Positions 8,772 through 18,807 of a stretch of DNA of 64,000 nucleotides are shown here, piece after piece; within the stretch, counting starts at the first letter, position 1, and every line of letters begins with the position of its first letter. This DNA is from Halomonas maura (GTDB lineage Bacteria > Pseudomonadota > Gammaproteobacteria > Pseudomonadales > Halomonadaceae). Below the pieces are notes generated by a model, which did no database searches, had not been told where the DNA came from, and saw nothing but the letters and a program-made list of their open reading frames with translations. The position numbers and the translations under genes were made by a program. Location of the stretch: positions 318,106 to 382,105 of the forward strand of contig NZ_JAUFPQ010000017.1 in assembly GCF_030409305.1 (NCBI RefSeq), read 5' to 3'.

Positions 8772-11700
8772 TGGCGACCAGTAAACGCGTAGCAAACAGA
8801 CAGCATCGCTGGCTTTCCAGCGTCGAAATTACCGGCGTGGTTCTAAGTGAGCCAGTGCTCGCCGATGCGGGCAATTTCAGAACACTCGATAAAGCGGAAA
8901 TTGCAGCTTTCAGAAAACAGCGTGAAATCTGGAACCTGCCCAAAGGCATGGTCGAGGGTAACGGCCAACCAGCCTGGATCAATTTTATTCTCGAAGATTT
9001 CCTCGGCCTCAAAGATAGAGACTACTGGCAGGTTGGCGCGGCCATTCCGGCCGATAAGGTGGTTAACCTCCACGAACAGCAAGAAATGCTGCGCCCCAGC
9101 CGCGTGCTGCTGGATGAAGGCAACGCCATCATGCTGGTGCTTGAAGTCCCGCGAGAACAATCTCTGGACAAACCCTGGCTTCAGGATAGAGGTCGTTGGA
9201 AGGCATCACCCACCACCAAGTTTGAGCGATTGCTGCGTGAAACCGGTGTCGAGCTGGGCTTGCTAACCAATGGTGAAGCCTGGCGTCTGGTTGTTGCGTC
9301 ACCTTCTGAAACCACGTCCTGGATGACCTGGACCACCCAAACCTGGAACGACGACCCGCTGACCTTGGCAGCCTTTAAGGATCTACTGGGCGAATCGCGT
9401 TTTTTTGCCGGGCCCCGGGATCAGGTCATTCTTGAACTCATCAAGCAGAGTCGCCAACGGCAACTGGATGTAGCGGATCAGCTCGGCAATCAGGTGCGAG
9501 AGGCACTGCAGATCCTAGTGCACGAATTGGACAGAGTGGATGCCGAACTAGGCGGCGAATATCTGCGGGGCTATAGCGAAGCGGAAGTCTTCGAGTCTAG
9601 CGTCGCCTTTATCATGCGTCTGTTGTTTACCCTGTACGCCGAAGAGAACGGCTTGCTGCCCCACGGCAATGTCACGTACGACCGAGCCTATGGCGTGCTG
9701 CATCTACTGACGGAGCTCGAGGAAACCAGACGGCTCGCTCCGGAAAAGCTCAAACATTCGTACGCAGCTTATGCCCGCCTGCTGGCGAGTTCACGCCTTC
9801 TGCACGATGGCAGTGTCGACCCGGACATTCGCATTGCCGCCCATGGCGGGCAAATGTTCGACCCTAACCGTTATGCATTGCTGGATGGACGGGCGAAAGA
9901 TGGTAACTGGCCGACCGAGGCGCCGGAGCCGCCAAAGGTCAGGGATGCCGTAATACGCGATATCTTGCGCAGCCTGAAATACGCCAAGGCTGACGGCGTG
10001 CCCCAGTTGGTGAGCTACCGAACGCTGGCGGTAGAACAAATTGGCCATATGTATGAAAGTCTACTGGATCGGCGCGTAGCCAGAGCGCCTTCTAACCAAA
10101 CCCTGCTGCTGTTGCATGGCGGTACCAAGATTGCCGAGCCGGAACCTGTGAATGCAAATGAATTTGCAGGCCTGGAACAAGCGGCACTGATAAAGGTCAT
10201 TGCCCAGCACACCAGCAAAACGGCAGGCACCATCAAGAAAGTGCTAGAGCGTAACGAAGATAGGCACACATTGGCTAATCTCGGTACTGATGACGCCGAG
10301 CTTCTGGCGCAAGCCAAGCCGGTGGAGCGCTTTCTGCAACCCTTGGGTATCGTCCGGCCGGGCGGGCTCTATGTCACCCACGGTCAGGATCGCCGCTCCA
10401 GTGGCGCCCACTACACACCACCTACACTCACCGAGCCCGTGGTGCGCCGTACGCTGGAGCACCAGGCATATGTGAATGTAGAAGGCAAGCCCGGCCTGTT
10501 GGTTGAGCCCAGGTTGATTAAAACACCGCAGGAAATATTGAGCCTTAAGGTTTGCGACCCAGCCATGGGTTCCGGCGCATTTCTTGTACAAGCAACACGG
10601 TATCTGGCCGAACGATTGGTAGACGCCTGGGAGCGCATGGCGGCGGAACAGCCTGACACGATATTGACCATGCCGTTTGGAACTCCATCACAGGGGAAAG
10701 CCAGTGAAAACCTGATGCCGGAATCCCGAGAGGAGCGCATTATTTTTGCCCGCCGCTACGTGGCTGAGCACTGTATCTATGGCGTCGATATGAACCGACT
10801 GGCAGTGGAGATGGCCAAGCTATCCCTATGGCTGACCACGCTCTCCACCGGTCGCCCCTTTACCTTTGTGGACCATGCGCTCAAACATGGCAACTCTTTG
10901 GTTGGGCTTTCGCCTGAGAAAATCCGCAATTTTACCTGGAAGCCTGTAAGCAATGACTTCGGCCCGTTGTTCGCCAACCAGGCCGACAAGGAAATAGTAA
11001 AAGCGGAGCAACATCGGGAAGCTATTCATGCCATTTCCGATCACGACTTTATCAGCAAAGAAAAAGAAAACCGCATTGCTGAAGAAGCACTCACCAGTCT
11101 CCGTTTAAAGGCGACCCTCGCCATAGCAGCCTTCTTTAACGGTAAAAATACTAAGCAGCGGGAGGCGAAGCTGATTGAGTATCGCTACTGGCTTGAGCGT
11201 TTTGGGAAGGATGAGAAGGCATCCGACGAGATTGAGAAGATTGTGAAGGGGCTGACTAGTGGCGATAAGCCAATCATTCCTTTCTGCTGGGAGATCGAGT
11301 TCCCCGAAGTTTTTCATAGAGAAAACGGTGGTTTCGATGCCTTCGTTGGCAATCCACCGTTTGCAGGCAAAAACACTACCATTGATGGAAATCGCGACTA
11401 TTTTGTTGACTGGCTAAAAATGCTGCACGAAGAATCACATGGAAATTCCGATCTGGTCGCGCACTTTTTTCGCCGTACGTTTAACCTACTCAGAAAACAA
11501 GGGGCTTCAGGTTTAATCGCGAAAAAGACAATCGCAATTGGTGACACCCGAAGTACAGGACTTCGATGGATTGTTAATCACGGCGGCGTTATCTACAACG
11601 CCCAGCGCCGGGTACCATGGCCAGGGAAAGCCGCAGTAATTGTCAGCCTGATTTTCACCAACAAAGGCCGAACTAAGCGACCAATTTATTTGGACAAAAA

Positions 11701-12739
11701 ACGAGTAGATTTGATAACGGCCTATCTATTCGACAAGGGCGATAGTGAGGATCCGCATGTACTTTCTGTCAATTCTGATAAGAGCTTTGTTGGAAGCTAC
11801 CCACTAGGGATGGGGTTCACCTTTGATGATACGGATACCAAAAGTGTTGCCAGTTCAATTTCCGAAATGCACCGGTTGATAGAGAAAGACGCAAAGAATC
11901 AGGAACGGATTTTTCCGTATATTGGTGGATCCGAGGTGAATGATTCTCCAACTCATCAACATCATCGCTATATCATCGATTTTTTTGACATGGATGAGGC
12001 GCAGGCCATGCAATGGCCTGACCTGTATGAGATCCTCAAAACAAAGGTTAAACCTGGCAGGGACAAGCAAAAACGACCTGCTGTACGCGACCGTTGGTGG
12101 CAATATTGTGAAAAACGGCCCGGTCTGTATAGAACAATTAAACCGCTTGATCGTGTCATGGTCACAACTCAAACCAGCAAATACCGAACGTTCACGTTCT
12201 TGCCCAATGGGATGGTTTACGATCAGAAGCTGATCGTCCTTGCTGTGGAGTCTATGGCTGATTTCTGCACAATACATTCAAGGTTTCATGAGGAGTGGGC
12301 TCTATTTTTTGGTTCGTACCAAGAAGATAGACCGGTTTATACACCATCTGACTGCTTCGAAACATTCCCATTCCCATCGCTTAGAGATCATGCGGAATTG
12401 CTTGAAGCGGCTGCTGATGAGTATTTCAATTTCCGGGAAGAGCTGATGACTTCAAACAATCAAGGACTCACAAAAACGTACAATCGATTTCATAACCCCG
12501 ATGAACACTCTGCCGAAATCGAGAAACTTCGTCGATTGCACCAGAAGCTGGACGAGGCCGTGTTAAGAGCTTACGAATGGGAAGATCTTAAGCTTAACTA
12601 TGTCTTTGAACCAGACTACGAAGTTGAAGAGGGTAAAACTATTCCATGGCGGTACCGCTGGCCAGACGAATTACGCAATGAAGTTTTAGCGCGCTTGTTG
12701 GCGCTCAACAAAGAGCGCCACCTGCAGGAAATCCACTAA
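8771..12739 (+). CDS. drmMI: DISARM DrmMI, N6-adenine DNA methyltransferase
   Basis: Large adenine-specific DNA methyltransferase of class 1 DISARM, expected to mark host DNA as self. It has 1322 residues from the ATG at 8771, chosen over the in-frame GTG at 8762 because AAGGAG (8757-8762) sits 8 bases before it. The SAM-binding motif DPAMGSGAF is at about residue 595 and the catalytic NPPF at about 861. The long gap between them and the long N-terminal region resemble the PglX-type enzymes of BREX and the type IIL restriction-modification enzymes. The stop lies only 3 bp from the convergent drmC stop. Confidence 0.92.
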   Translation: MATSKRVANRQHRWLSSVEITGVVLSEPVLADAGNFRTLDKAEIAAFRKQREIWNLPKGMVEGNGQPAWINFILEDFLGLKDRDYWQVGAAIPADKVVNLHEQQEMLRPSRVLLDEGNAIMLVLEVPREQSLDKPWLQDRGRWKASPTTKFERLLRETGVELGLLTNGEAWRLVVASPSETTSWMTWTTQTWNDDPLTLAAFKDLLGESRFFAGPRDQVILELIKQSRQRQLDVADQLGNQVREALQILVHELDRVDAELGGEYLRGYSEAEVFESSVAFIMRLLFTLYAEENGLLPHGNVTYDRAYGVLHLLTELEETRRLAPEKLKHSYAAYARLLASSRLLHDGSVDPDIRIAAHGGQMFDPNRYALLDGRAKDGNWPTEAPEPPKVRDAVIRDILRSLKYAKADGVPQLVSYRTLAVEQIGHMYESLLDRRVARAPSNQTLLLLHGGTKIAEPEPVNANEFAGLEQAALIKVIAQHTSKTAGTIKKVLERNEDRHTLANLGTDDAELLAQAKPVERFLQPLGIVRPGGLYVTHGQDRRSSGAHYTPPTLTEPVVRRTLEHQAYVNVEGKPGLLVEPRLIKTPQEILSLKVCDPAMGSGAFLVQATRYLAERLVDAWERMAAEQPDTILTMPFGTPSQGKASENLMPESREERIIFARRYVAEHCIYGVDMNRLAVEMAKLSLWLTTLSTGRPFTFVDHALKHGNSLVGLSPEKIRNFTWKPVSNDFGPLFANQADKEIVKAEQHREAIHAISDHDFISKEKENRIAEEALTSLRLKATLAIAAFFNGKNTKQREAKLIEYRYWLERFGKDEKASDEIEKIVKGLTSGDKPIIPFCWEIEFPEVFHRENGGFDAFVGNPPFAGKNTTIDGNRDYFVDWLKMLHEESHGNSDLVAHFFRRTFNLLRKQGASGLIAKKTIAIGDTRSTGLRWIVNHGGVIYNAQRRVPWPGKAAVIVSLIFTNKGRTKRPIYLDKKRVDLITAYLFDKGDSEDPHVLSVNSDKSFVGSYPLGMGFTFDDTDTKSVASSISEMHRLIEKDAKNQERIFPYIGGSEVNDSPTHQHHRYIIDFFDMDEAQAMQWPDLYEILKTKVKPGRDKQKRPAVRDRWWQYCEKRPGLYRTIKPLDRVMVTTQTSKYRTFTFLPNGMVYDQKLIVLAVESMADFCTIHSRFHEEWALFFGSYQEDRPVYTPSDCFETFPFPSLRDHAELLEAAADEYFNFREELMTSNNQGLTKTYNRFHNPDEHSAEIEKLRRLHQKLDEAVLRAYEWEDLKLNYVFEPDYEVEEGKTIPWRYRWPDELRNEVLARLLALNKERHLQEIH

Positions 12740-12742
12740 GCA

Positions 12743-13561
12743 TCATAGAGCATAGGGCACAAGCACTTCCTTGTGCCCTAGTAAATCAAAGTGCTGTGCA
12801 ATCCGTTCACTGGGTTGCCCTTGTGCTCTGACGCCCATCTCCATATTGCGATCCAGCGCATACATGGTCAGGTTGGCGGAAGTCACCAGCGCATCGTGAC
12901 GATCTGCCACCAATACCTTAGCGTGCAGTTTCAAGTGCTTATCATCGGGCGGTATCTTCCAGGTCAGGAGTTTTGGCAGTGCCACACCTTTCGGCCATAG
13001 GGCAATCAAGGTATCACGGTTATTTTTTCCGTAGCCTTTTTCACCCTCGTCCAACACCATCGTGACTTTCACGCCGCGCGCAACAGCATCGGCCATCAAC
13101 TCGATAATGTCGTTGATGATACCTTCGTAATCTTCCTTGCCTGCCAGCCAGTAACCCACCACCAAAAGCTCAGAATGGGCAGCAGAAATAATATCCTGCA
13201 CCACTTGGCGAGTTGCGCGAAGGTAGGAGCCTTCCACCTTGGGCCCGGTCCACACCACTTCAGTTTGAGTAGCCTCCCCGTCTGTAAGCGCTACAGCTTC
13301 CTTTATCGTCTCCAACTGGAGGGCGAAATCAGAGTTGTCGAGGGAAGCGAAGTGACTCGCCCAATTAGAGACCAACTCCCGAAGAGCCCTATCTACTGCT
13401 CCTCGCCCAGCGGCCAACTTGGCAATGGTAGCCGCACCGGACTCTGAGGTTAGGACTCCTGAATCCAAAGCTCTGATGACTTCGTCGAAGGCACCAGCAT
13501 TGATTAGCTGACGCACACTCTGCGCCGTTGAATGCGCCGACTTGCCTCGGGGGCTGGACAT
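12743..13561 (-). CDS. drmC: DISARM DrmC, phospholipase D-family protein
   Basis: PLD-superfamily protein, the putative nuclease of DISARM. The 272-residue chain carries one HKD motif near the C-terminus: H213, K215 and D220 (in LHAKVLVAD), followed by TSANLT. A single motif implies that a dimer forms the active site, as in Nuc-type PLD endonucleases. The N-terminal half is helical with no recognised domain. It is last in the minus-strand drm operon, 9 bases after drmB, and converges on drmMI with a 3-bp gap and no room for a separate terminator. Confidence 0.9.
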   Translation of the reverse strand: MSSPRGKSAHSTAQSVRQLINAGAFDEVIRALDSGVLTSESGAATIAKLAAGRGAVDRALRELVSNWASHFASLDNSDFALQLETIKEAVALTDGEATQTEVVWTGPKVEGSYLRATRQVVQDIISAAHSELLVVGYWLAGKEDYEGIINDIIELMADAVARGVKVTMVLDEGEKGYGKNNRDTLIALWPKGVALPKLLTWKIPPDDKHLKLHAKVLVADRHDALVTSANLTMYALDRNMEMGVRAQGQPSERIAQHFDLLGHKEVLVPYAL

Positions 13562-13570
13562 AGCGAGACC

Positions 13571-15370
13571 CTATTTGAAATAAGCCATATCGTTGTACGC
13601 CATCGTGGGCACGAGGAAATTGCGGTCCAGGAAGCGGTTGAACGCTTCGCAGGAAGTTTCTGGAGCCAACACACAGGCATGGCAGGCCGCTCCGTTGATG
13701 GTGGCGTGAACGTCTGGCTGATGGTCAGCACAGAGCGGATCCGATGAGCACCGTTTGGCATTTTCCAGTGCGCTATGAATCAAATTAGGAAACCGCTCCC
13801 TTGTCCCCAAATCGACCAAGCCGCCGAGACTACCCTCAGAGTCGGCGCTTGCGGTGTATAGCAGAATTCCAGCCATCTTGCGTTCAGGGTCAGTACTACT
13901 ATAAATCCGTTCACGCACAGACGACTCGGAGTAGCCGCAATCCAGCGCGAGCTGGCGCATCAATACGTGGGCCAAGCTGTGCAGCAACAAATAGCGCGCG
14001 CCAGGGAAGTCATCCGCATCTACTCCGCGCTCTTTTGCCCATTCCCCATATTTTTGCTCGATGGCCGCTGCCCGTTCTTTTACTGCGGACCGCTCTTCCC
14101 AATCAGCCAAAGTTTCTTCTTTTAATTCAATGAAGATACCTTCACCCCGTACCTCTACTGCAGGCAGCCAGTCCTGACGTTCCTTGTAAATCGGTGCACG
14201 CGACGCGCCCATGCCGTCGTCATCCATGCCCGAGGCGTAGTCAATACGAGTAAAACTTGTAAGGGCCCGCACTTCCAATAGTTTGCGGGCCAATACAATT
14301 CGCTCGATTTCTTCGGACAAGAAGTCGGGTACCTCGCCCGCCTCCAAGAATAAATCTGATTGATCTCCCTGATTGCTCCCCTCTATATCGCGAAATGCAT
14401 TCCACTCTGGCAAGCGAAGATCAATTTCATCTGTCTCGATCTCGCCGCGCTCTTTCAGTAGCGTCTGCCATATATCTTCCGCCTTAAACTCTGCAAGAGC
14501 CGGAAACATATCCATGTCGAGGAGCGTTTGCAGCTTCTCTGACGAGTCGATTTTTTCAACCTGATGCTGCGGGCACTTCTTCAATGCCTGACCAATCGGG
14601 CTGGCGGCCTCCTTGATGGCCAAGGCGCTGCGAACGAGTGGAAACCAGCCATTGGTAGCGCCACGCTGTATGGCTCTCAATTGACCAGCGTGTTTGCACT
14701 CTTTCGGATCCTTATTTTTTATACCAAGCCACGGTCGCTTCCGAGTGCACTCTCCCAATGCCATTCCGCGATTTTCACCAAAAGCATCACTCACGCTTCG
14801 CTTGGCATCACATGCGCAATAGACCCAAATGTCAGACACGGATCCCGTGGTGCCCGAGTAGACGAGTCGCATGCGCTTTTTACATGCGCTCTCCGCATCT
14901 CTATGGACATAGGCTCTCCATGGGAAATCATCGATATGCCCGCTAGGACAGGCGACGACAAATGGTGCAGGAGTCGTGGGAGCGCGGAATCGTCCCCTAC
15001 CTTTGCAATTAGGTGCCTTGCATTCCATTTCCTGGGTTTTTTCGTTGTACTCAACTAGCTCTTCACCAGGCTCGGACAGAGTCGCGCATTCTGGATGAGT
15101 ACAAACTTGATATCGCGGAAACAGAAAGGTCGGCACAGTTCCACGCTTGGTGAAGTAATTGCCGCTAGCCGGTTCTGCAGAAAAAAACCGTTTAACCTTT
15201 AGGGCGCGCTGCAAACGAGGCTCGTGAATAGCCAACTCTTCATCAAGTCGCCAACTGTCAATGCCGGCGACGATGACAGAAAGAGTCTGCAAATCCACGA
15301 TCGCGCCTGGACCAAAAGTTGTGATTACCTGACTAGGGCGAACATCACCAATAGCTCTTTTACTCGACAT
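13571..15370 (-). CDS. drmB: DISARM DrmB, DUF1998 protein
   Basis: Core DISARM protein, known in the family to form a complex with the DrmA helicase. It has 599 residues. Cysteine pairs occur near residues 92-130 (THPEC and CKAPNC) and a further cluster near the C-terminus (CSSDPLC, then CHAC), consistent with zinc binding. The segment YLLLHSLAHVLMRQLAL matches the DUF1998 core. The ATG lies 5 bases after the drmA stop and the stop 9 bases before drmC, so the operon is tight. No truncation is seen. Confidence 0.92.
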   Translation of the reverse strand: MSSKRAIGDVRPSQVITTFGPGAIVDLQTLSVIVAGIDSWRLDEELAIHEPRLQRALKVKRFFSAEPASGNYFTKRGTVPTFLFPRYQVCTHPECATLSEPGEELVEYNEKTQEMECKAPNCKGRGRFRAPTTPAPFVVACPSGHIDDFPWRAYVHRDAESACKKRMRLVYSGTTGSVSDIWVYCACDAKRSVSDAFGENRGMALGECTRKRPWLGIKNKDPKECKHAGQLRAIQRGATNGWFPLVRSALAIKEAASPIGQALKKCPQHQVEKIDSSEKLQTLLDMDMFPALAEFKAEDIWQTLLKERGEIETDEIDLRLPEWNAFRDIEGSNQGDQSDLFLEAGEVPDFLSEEIERIVLARKLLEVRALTSFTRIDYASGMDDDGMGASRAPIYKERQDWLPAVEVRGEGIFIELKEETLADWEERSAVKERAAAIEQKYGEWAKERGVDADDFPGARYLLLHSLAHVLMRQLALDCGYSESSVRERIYSSTDPERKMAGILLYTASADSEGSLGGLVDLGTRERFPNLIHSALENAKRCSSDPLCADHQPDVHATINGAACHACVLAPETSCEAFNRFLDRNFLVPTMAYNDMAYFK

Positions 15371-15375
15371 CCTTG

Positions 15376-18300
15376 TTACTCCTCGTCACTCAAATAGAAC
15401 GCAGCCGTTGGCTCGACTTCGCGCAAAGACCCGGGAGTTGGCCACTGCCCTTCATTATCTGTTCCCGATGTTTTCAGCAATACGCGTGAGTTATTCGGTG
15501 GCCGCTCATCACTTTTTAGCCAGGAGTAGCGCAATAAATCATCTGCATAATGAGCCCAATCGTCTCGACTGGACATGAGTCGCTCGTTTACAAGCTTTGC
15601 GTTTTTCTTACCAACAAGATCTGCCGCCCGAGTTGTGACATCGGTGATCATTAGATCCGTGTCGATCGAAGCCGGGTCAAAGTTCTGAGCATGGACTTCT
15701 CTGGCCATGTTCTGCCCACCCAGGCGCTGCATTGCCGCAAATGCGCCACGCAAGCCTCGGTCTAGTGCACGTGAGGAGAATGGGGTCACACTGATGGCTT
15801 CAACATGGCGATAAAGCGCCGCGTGATAGGCACGGAAATGTTCATAATGGGAGAGGTCACGAGCACCCAACCAGTTGTACATAGTGATAACTAAGCCTGG
15901 GTGTTTTCGCCCAACTCGACTGGTTGCCTGGATGTACTCAGCAGTGCTTTTAGGTTGACCGGTAACAACCATCAAGCCCAACCGATCGATATCCACGCCC
16001 ACAGAAATCATATTGGTGGCAAGCAACACATCGACAGGGTACTGCTTGCCTTTTTCGCGCGGGAATCGGTTATCCAACCGTTTTAACAACCCTGGAATGC
16101 GCCATGAGTCGAGGCGACTTGTTAGTTCGTCTGGATCATTGATATAGCGCTGTGGGAACCCTCTCTGTTGGGCCAGGTACCGGAGGCGCTTTTTGATATC
16201 GTCTTCAACCAGCCTACGAGCACCGCCGAGGGCACGCAGACTATTGAAGTAACCCACAACAGTGGCGTACGGGTCTGCTGCCTCGTGATCGCGAGTGATT
16301 TCTGCCTCACCCGCTGCAAGCAATGCCGCATAGACTCGAACAAGCAGAGTTTTTGTACTGGAGCCAGGCGCATTCAAGCCAACGTATAGACGACCGGCCG
16401 TCTTGTCGTCATTATTTTTGATTGACTGCTCTTTGGCGAAGAACGAGTCCTTGGACGACAGGCCACTGGGTGGAAATATGGCAAGATCACGATTATAAAG
16501 CTGTCGAATTTGCTCGCGAGCTCTCCGTATGGTGGCTGTTGATGCAATGATCTTTGCCGGTAAAGAAACCCCGGTTTCAACTTCTACGCGTGTCAGGAAA
16601 TCAACGGCGGTTTCGTAAAGCCCTACCATTGTGCCCAGCGGACCAGAGATCAGGTGCAGCTCGTCCTGAATGATTAATTCTGGGGGCATTAATCGATGTG
16701 CAGGTTGCTCGTCCTTTACCACTCTCTGGTTAGGTTTGTCGCCATGGCCCGGTGTTAGGTGGCCGTATGTTGGACTGTATCGATCTCGTAAACCAAACAG
16801 CGCCTGAGTTTCGCCTTTGAATGGCATGCGAGCAAATTTATCCACGGTAGCGATGACCAGTGATGGACACTCCCGATAGATCTCATCATCGACAACCACT
16901 ACTGGTAGGCCCTGGTCATTGGACTTACGGGCACAAAATTCACACTTCGGATTTGGGCACCGGACCAGGGTTCGCAGACGATTGTTATCGAAATCATAGG
17001 TCTGATTTTCTGGCTTTCCTTGGGGAGTTACCAGAGAGGTTCCACAACGAGGGCATGAAACCAATTGAACCGGGCTTCCGTCTCTGGGCTTCTTGCCTTC
17101 ATCCAAGAACTCAAGAGCCTTGCCGGAAGCTTTTGCGTCGTTCGGAGTCGTGGCCTTACCAACCCAAAGCCCAATCTTAAAGGGCTCTTCTCCCCACTTG
17201 TCCGGATCACTCTGACGTAGCAGCTCACAGGAACAGATCAGTGCCGTTGCGCGCTGAAACTGTTGGACCGTCAATAACCTCAAGGTGTAACGCATGATAA
17301 TAGCTACACCGGCGCTGGAATCGAGGCCGTTGACGTCACCGCGGAGTCGCCGATGAGCCAAAGTGAATGCCGCTAGGCCAAGGTAGGCTTCGGTCTTACC
17401 GCCACCGGTAGGAAACCACAGGAGATCAACGAGTTTGCGATCTGCAGCGATCTTTTCTCCCGGCTTGGGCTTATTCACCATGCTCGCGATGTTGAGCAGA
17501 ATGAAGCCCATCTGAAATGGCCGCCAAGAACGATTACCAGGCTCGTCGAAGTCCCCTGGCTTGCCAATCAATTCTCCGTTGTCTCGGTTTCGGCTCGCCC
17601 AACTGGCGTGAATACGCTGATCCCACATCACATGGTTGGCAAACAAAAATGCGTCAAAAGCTTTCGGTTCATCTCTAATAAGCTCCAGACCTTCCCGCAT
17701 CCGGCGGGCTGCGTCATCACACGCCTCTATTAGAACCTTTGTCGTATCACGGTTCTCTTTGGTGGAGACAAACGGAGCGCCCTTCGCCTCTTGCTTTCTT
17801 TTTACAACCCATTGCTCGTAGGCCGAAATCAAAGGTTCGATAGCGTCGAAGATCTCTTCCGGAGTCGAGCATTTGCTGAGCTTCCACATATCCAAGTTCA
17901 AACCGGCAATGTCGCCGCTTTGAGCAATCAAACTTGGGACTTCAAAATTGGGAATAAAATCAGTGTAAAGGAGACTCGCTCGATCACTTTCAGTACTAAC
18001 GCCTTCCCACCCTGCGGCAACTCCGTGGCCTGTGGCGAATTCCTTCGCATCTCGGTATAGCAGATTGGCTGTAGCAATTTCCGGATCCTTAGAAATATCT
18101 TTGTCGAAGCCCTTTGCGATAAAGATCGGAGCTTCATCGGCTGAGAATACTTTCAGCTTCGGCTGCATCAGCCATTGTTCGTCCTTCGCCCTATCGGAAT
18201 CCTCACCTTTAGGACGCCTATTGACGAGAAAAAGGCTTATTGCTTTGGCCCCATCAATGTGATGAACAACCCCTTCTAGAAACACCTGCCCATCACCATC

Positions 18301-18807
18301 TCCGTCCTGACCTGCTCTTCTGAAGCCTTGCGGCGTAACACTTACATGCTCGGGAGCATTAGACTTAGATAAGGGAATTGGTTTGAGCTTGCCGACAGCA
18401 TCGACTGGAACAGCTTCAACCAAGACTGACCGCTCGTACCGCTGCCAGTGAGTTCTGCCTTCGGACTCGTCCTTTTCACGGCGATAGTCGCCCCACGACA
18501 CATTGGCATTAATGGTTTTTGTATCTTGTGGAACAAGGAAGGAGAGCCCCATGGAGGAAGGGCTAAAGCCAATAATGAGCGGAGGCTGAGCTTCATACTC
18601 GCCTCCTTCATCATCGTCGTTTCCGGCCGCGATTTCCTCGTTTTCCAACTCTGAAATTTCTGATTCTAAAGGGGCTAGTCGCCCAGCTATGTATCGAGTG
18701 GTCGGAAATTCAGTAATTGCCTCATCTGCAGAAGTGGGCCCCATTAACTCACGCTCAAGCGCCTCAAGAATTCGTGAGCGCGACTCTCGTTTGCTGCTAT
18801 CAGGCAT
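15376..18807 (-). CDS. drmA: DISARM DrmA, helicase
   Basis: Superfamily 2-type helicase and core DISARM effector. It has 1143 residues from the ATG at 18807, selected because AAGGAAG precedes it and it overlaps the drmMII stop by 8 bases. The Walker A segment FPTGGGKTEAY is at about residue 465, CPRCG and CPNPKCEFC form a zinc ribbon in between, QDELH (Walker B) is at about 713, and the motif VI-like QATSRVGRKHPG at about 960. The zinc-binding insertion between the two helicase lobes and the DELH box are typical for DrmA. All key residues are present. Confidence 0.92.
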   Translation of the reverse strand: MPDSSKRESRSRILEALERELMGPTSADEAITEFPTTRYIAGRLAPLESEISELENEEIAAGNDDDEGGEYEAQPPLIIGFSPSSMGLSFLVPQDTKTINANVSWGDYRREKDESEGRTHWQRYERSVLVEAVPVDAVGKLKPIPLSKSNAPEHVSVTPQGFRRAGQDGDGDGQVFLEGVVHHIDGAKAISLFLVNRRPKGEDSDRAKDEQWLMQPKLKVFSADEAPIFIAKGFDKDISKDPEIATANLLYRDAKEFATGHGVAAGWEGVSTESDRASLLYTDFIPNFEVPSLIAQSGDIAGLNLDMWKLSKCSTPEEIFDAIEPLISAYEQWVVKRKQEAKGAPFVSTKENRDTTKVLIEACDDAARRMREGLELIRDEPKAFDAFLFANHVMWDQRIHASWASRNRDNGELIGKPGDFDEPGNRSWRPFQMGFILLNIASMVNKPKPGEKIAADRKLVDLLWFPTGGGKTEAYLGLAAFTLAHRRLRGDVNGLDSSAGVAIIMRYTLRLLTVQQFQRATALICSCELLRQSDPDKWGEEPFKIGLWVGKATTPNDAKASGKALEFLDEGKKPRDGSPVQLVSCPRCGTSLVTPQGKPENQTYDFDNNRLRTLVRCPNPKCEFCARKSNDQGLPVVVVDDEIYRECPSLVIATVDKFARMPFKGETQALFGLRDRYSPTYGHLTPGHGDKPNQRVVKDEQPAHRLMPPELIIQDELHLISGPLGTMVGLYETAVDFLTRVEVETGVSLPAKIIASTATIRRAREQIRQLYNRDLAIFPPSGLSSKDSFFAKEQSIKNNDDKTAGRLYVGLNAPGSSTKTLLVRVYAALLAAGEAEITRDHEAADPYATVVGYFNSLRALGGARRLVEDDIKKRLRYLAQQRGFPQRYINDPDELTSRLDSWRIPGLLKRLDNRFPREKGKQYPVDVLLATNMISVGVDIDRLGLMVVTGQPKSTAEYIQATSRVGRKHPGLVITMYNWLGARDLSHYEHFRAYHAALYRHVEAISVTPFSSRALDRGLRGAFAAMQRLGGQNMAREVHAQNFDPASIDTDLMITDVTTRAADLVGKKNAKLVNERLMSSRDDWAHYADDLLRYSWLKSDERPPNNSRVLLKTSGTDNEGQWPTPGSLREVEPTAAFYLSDEE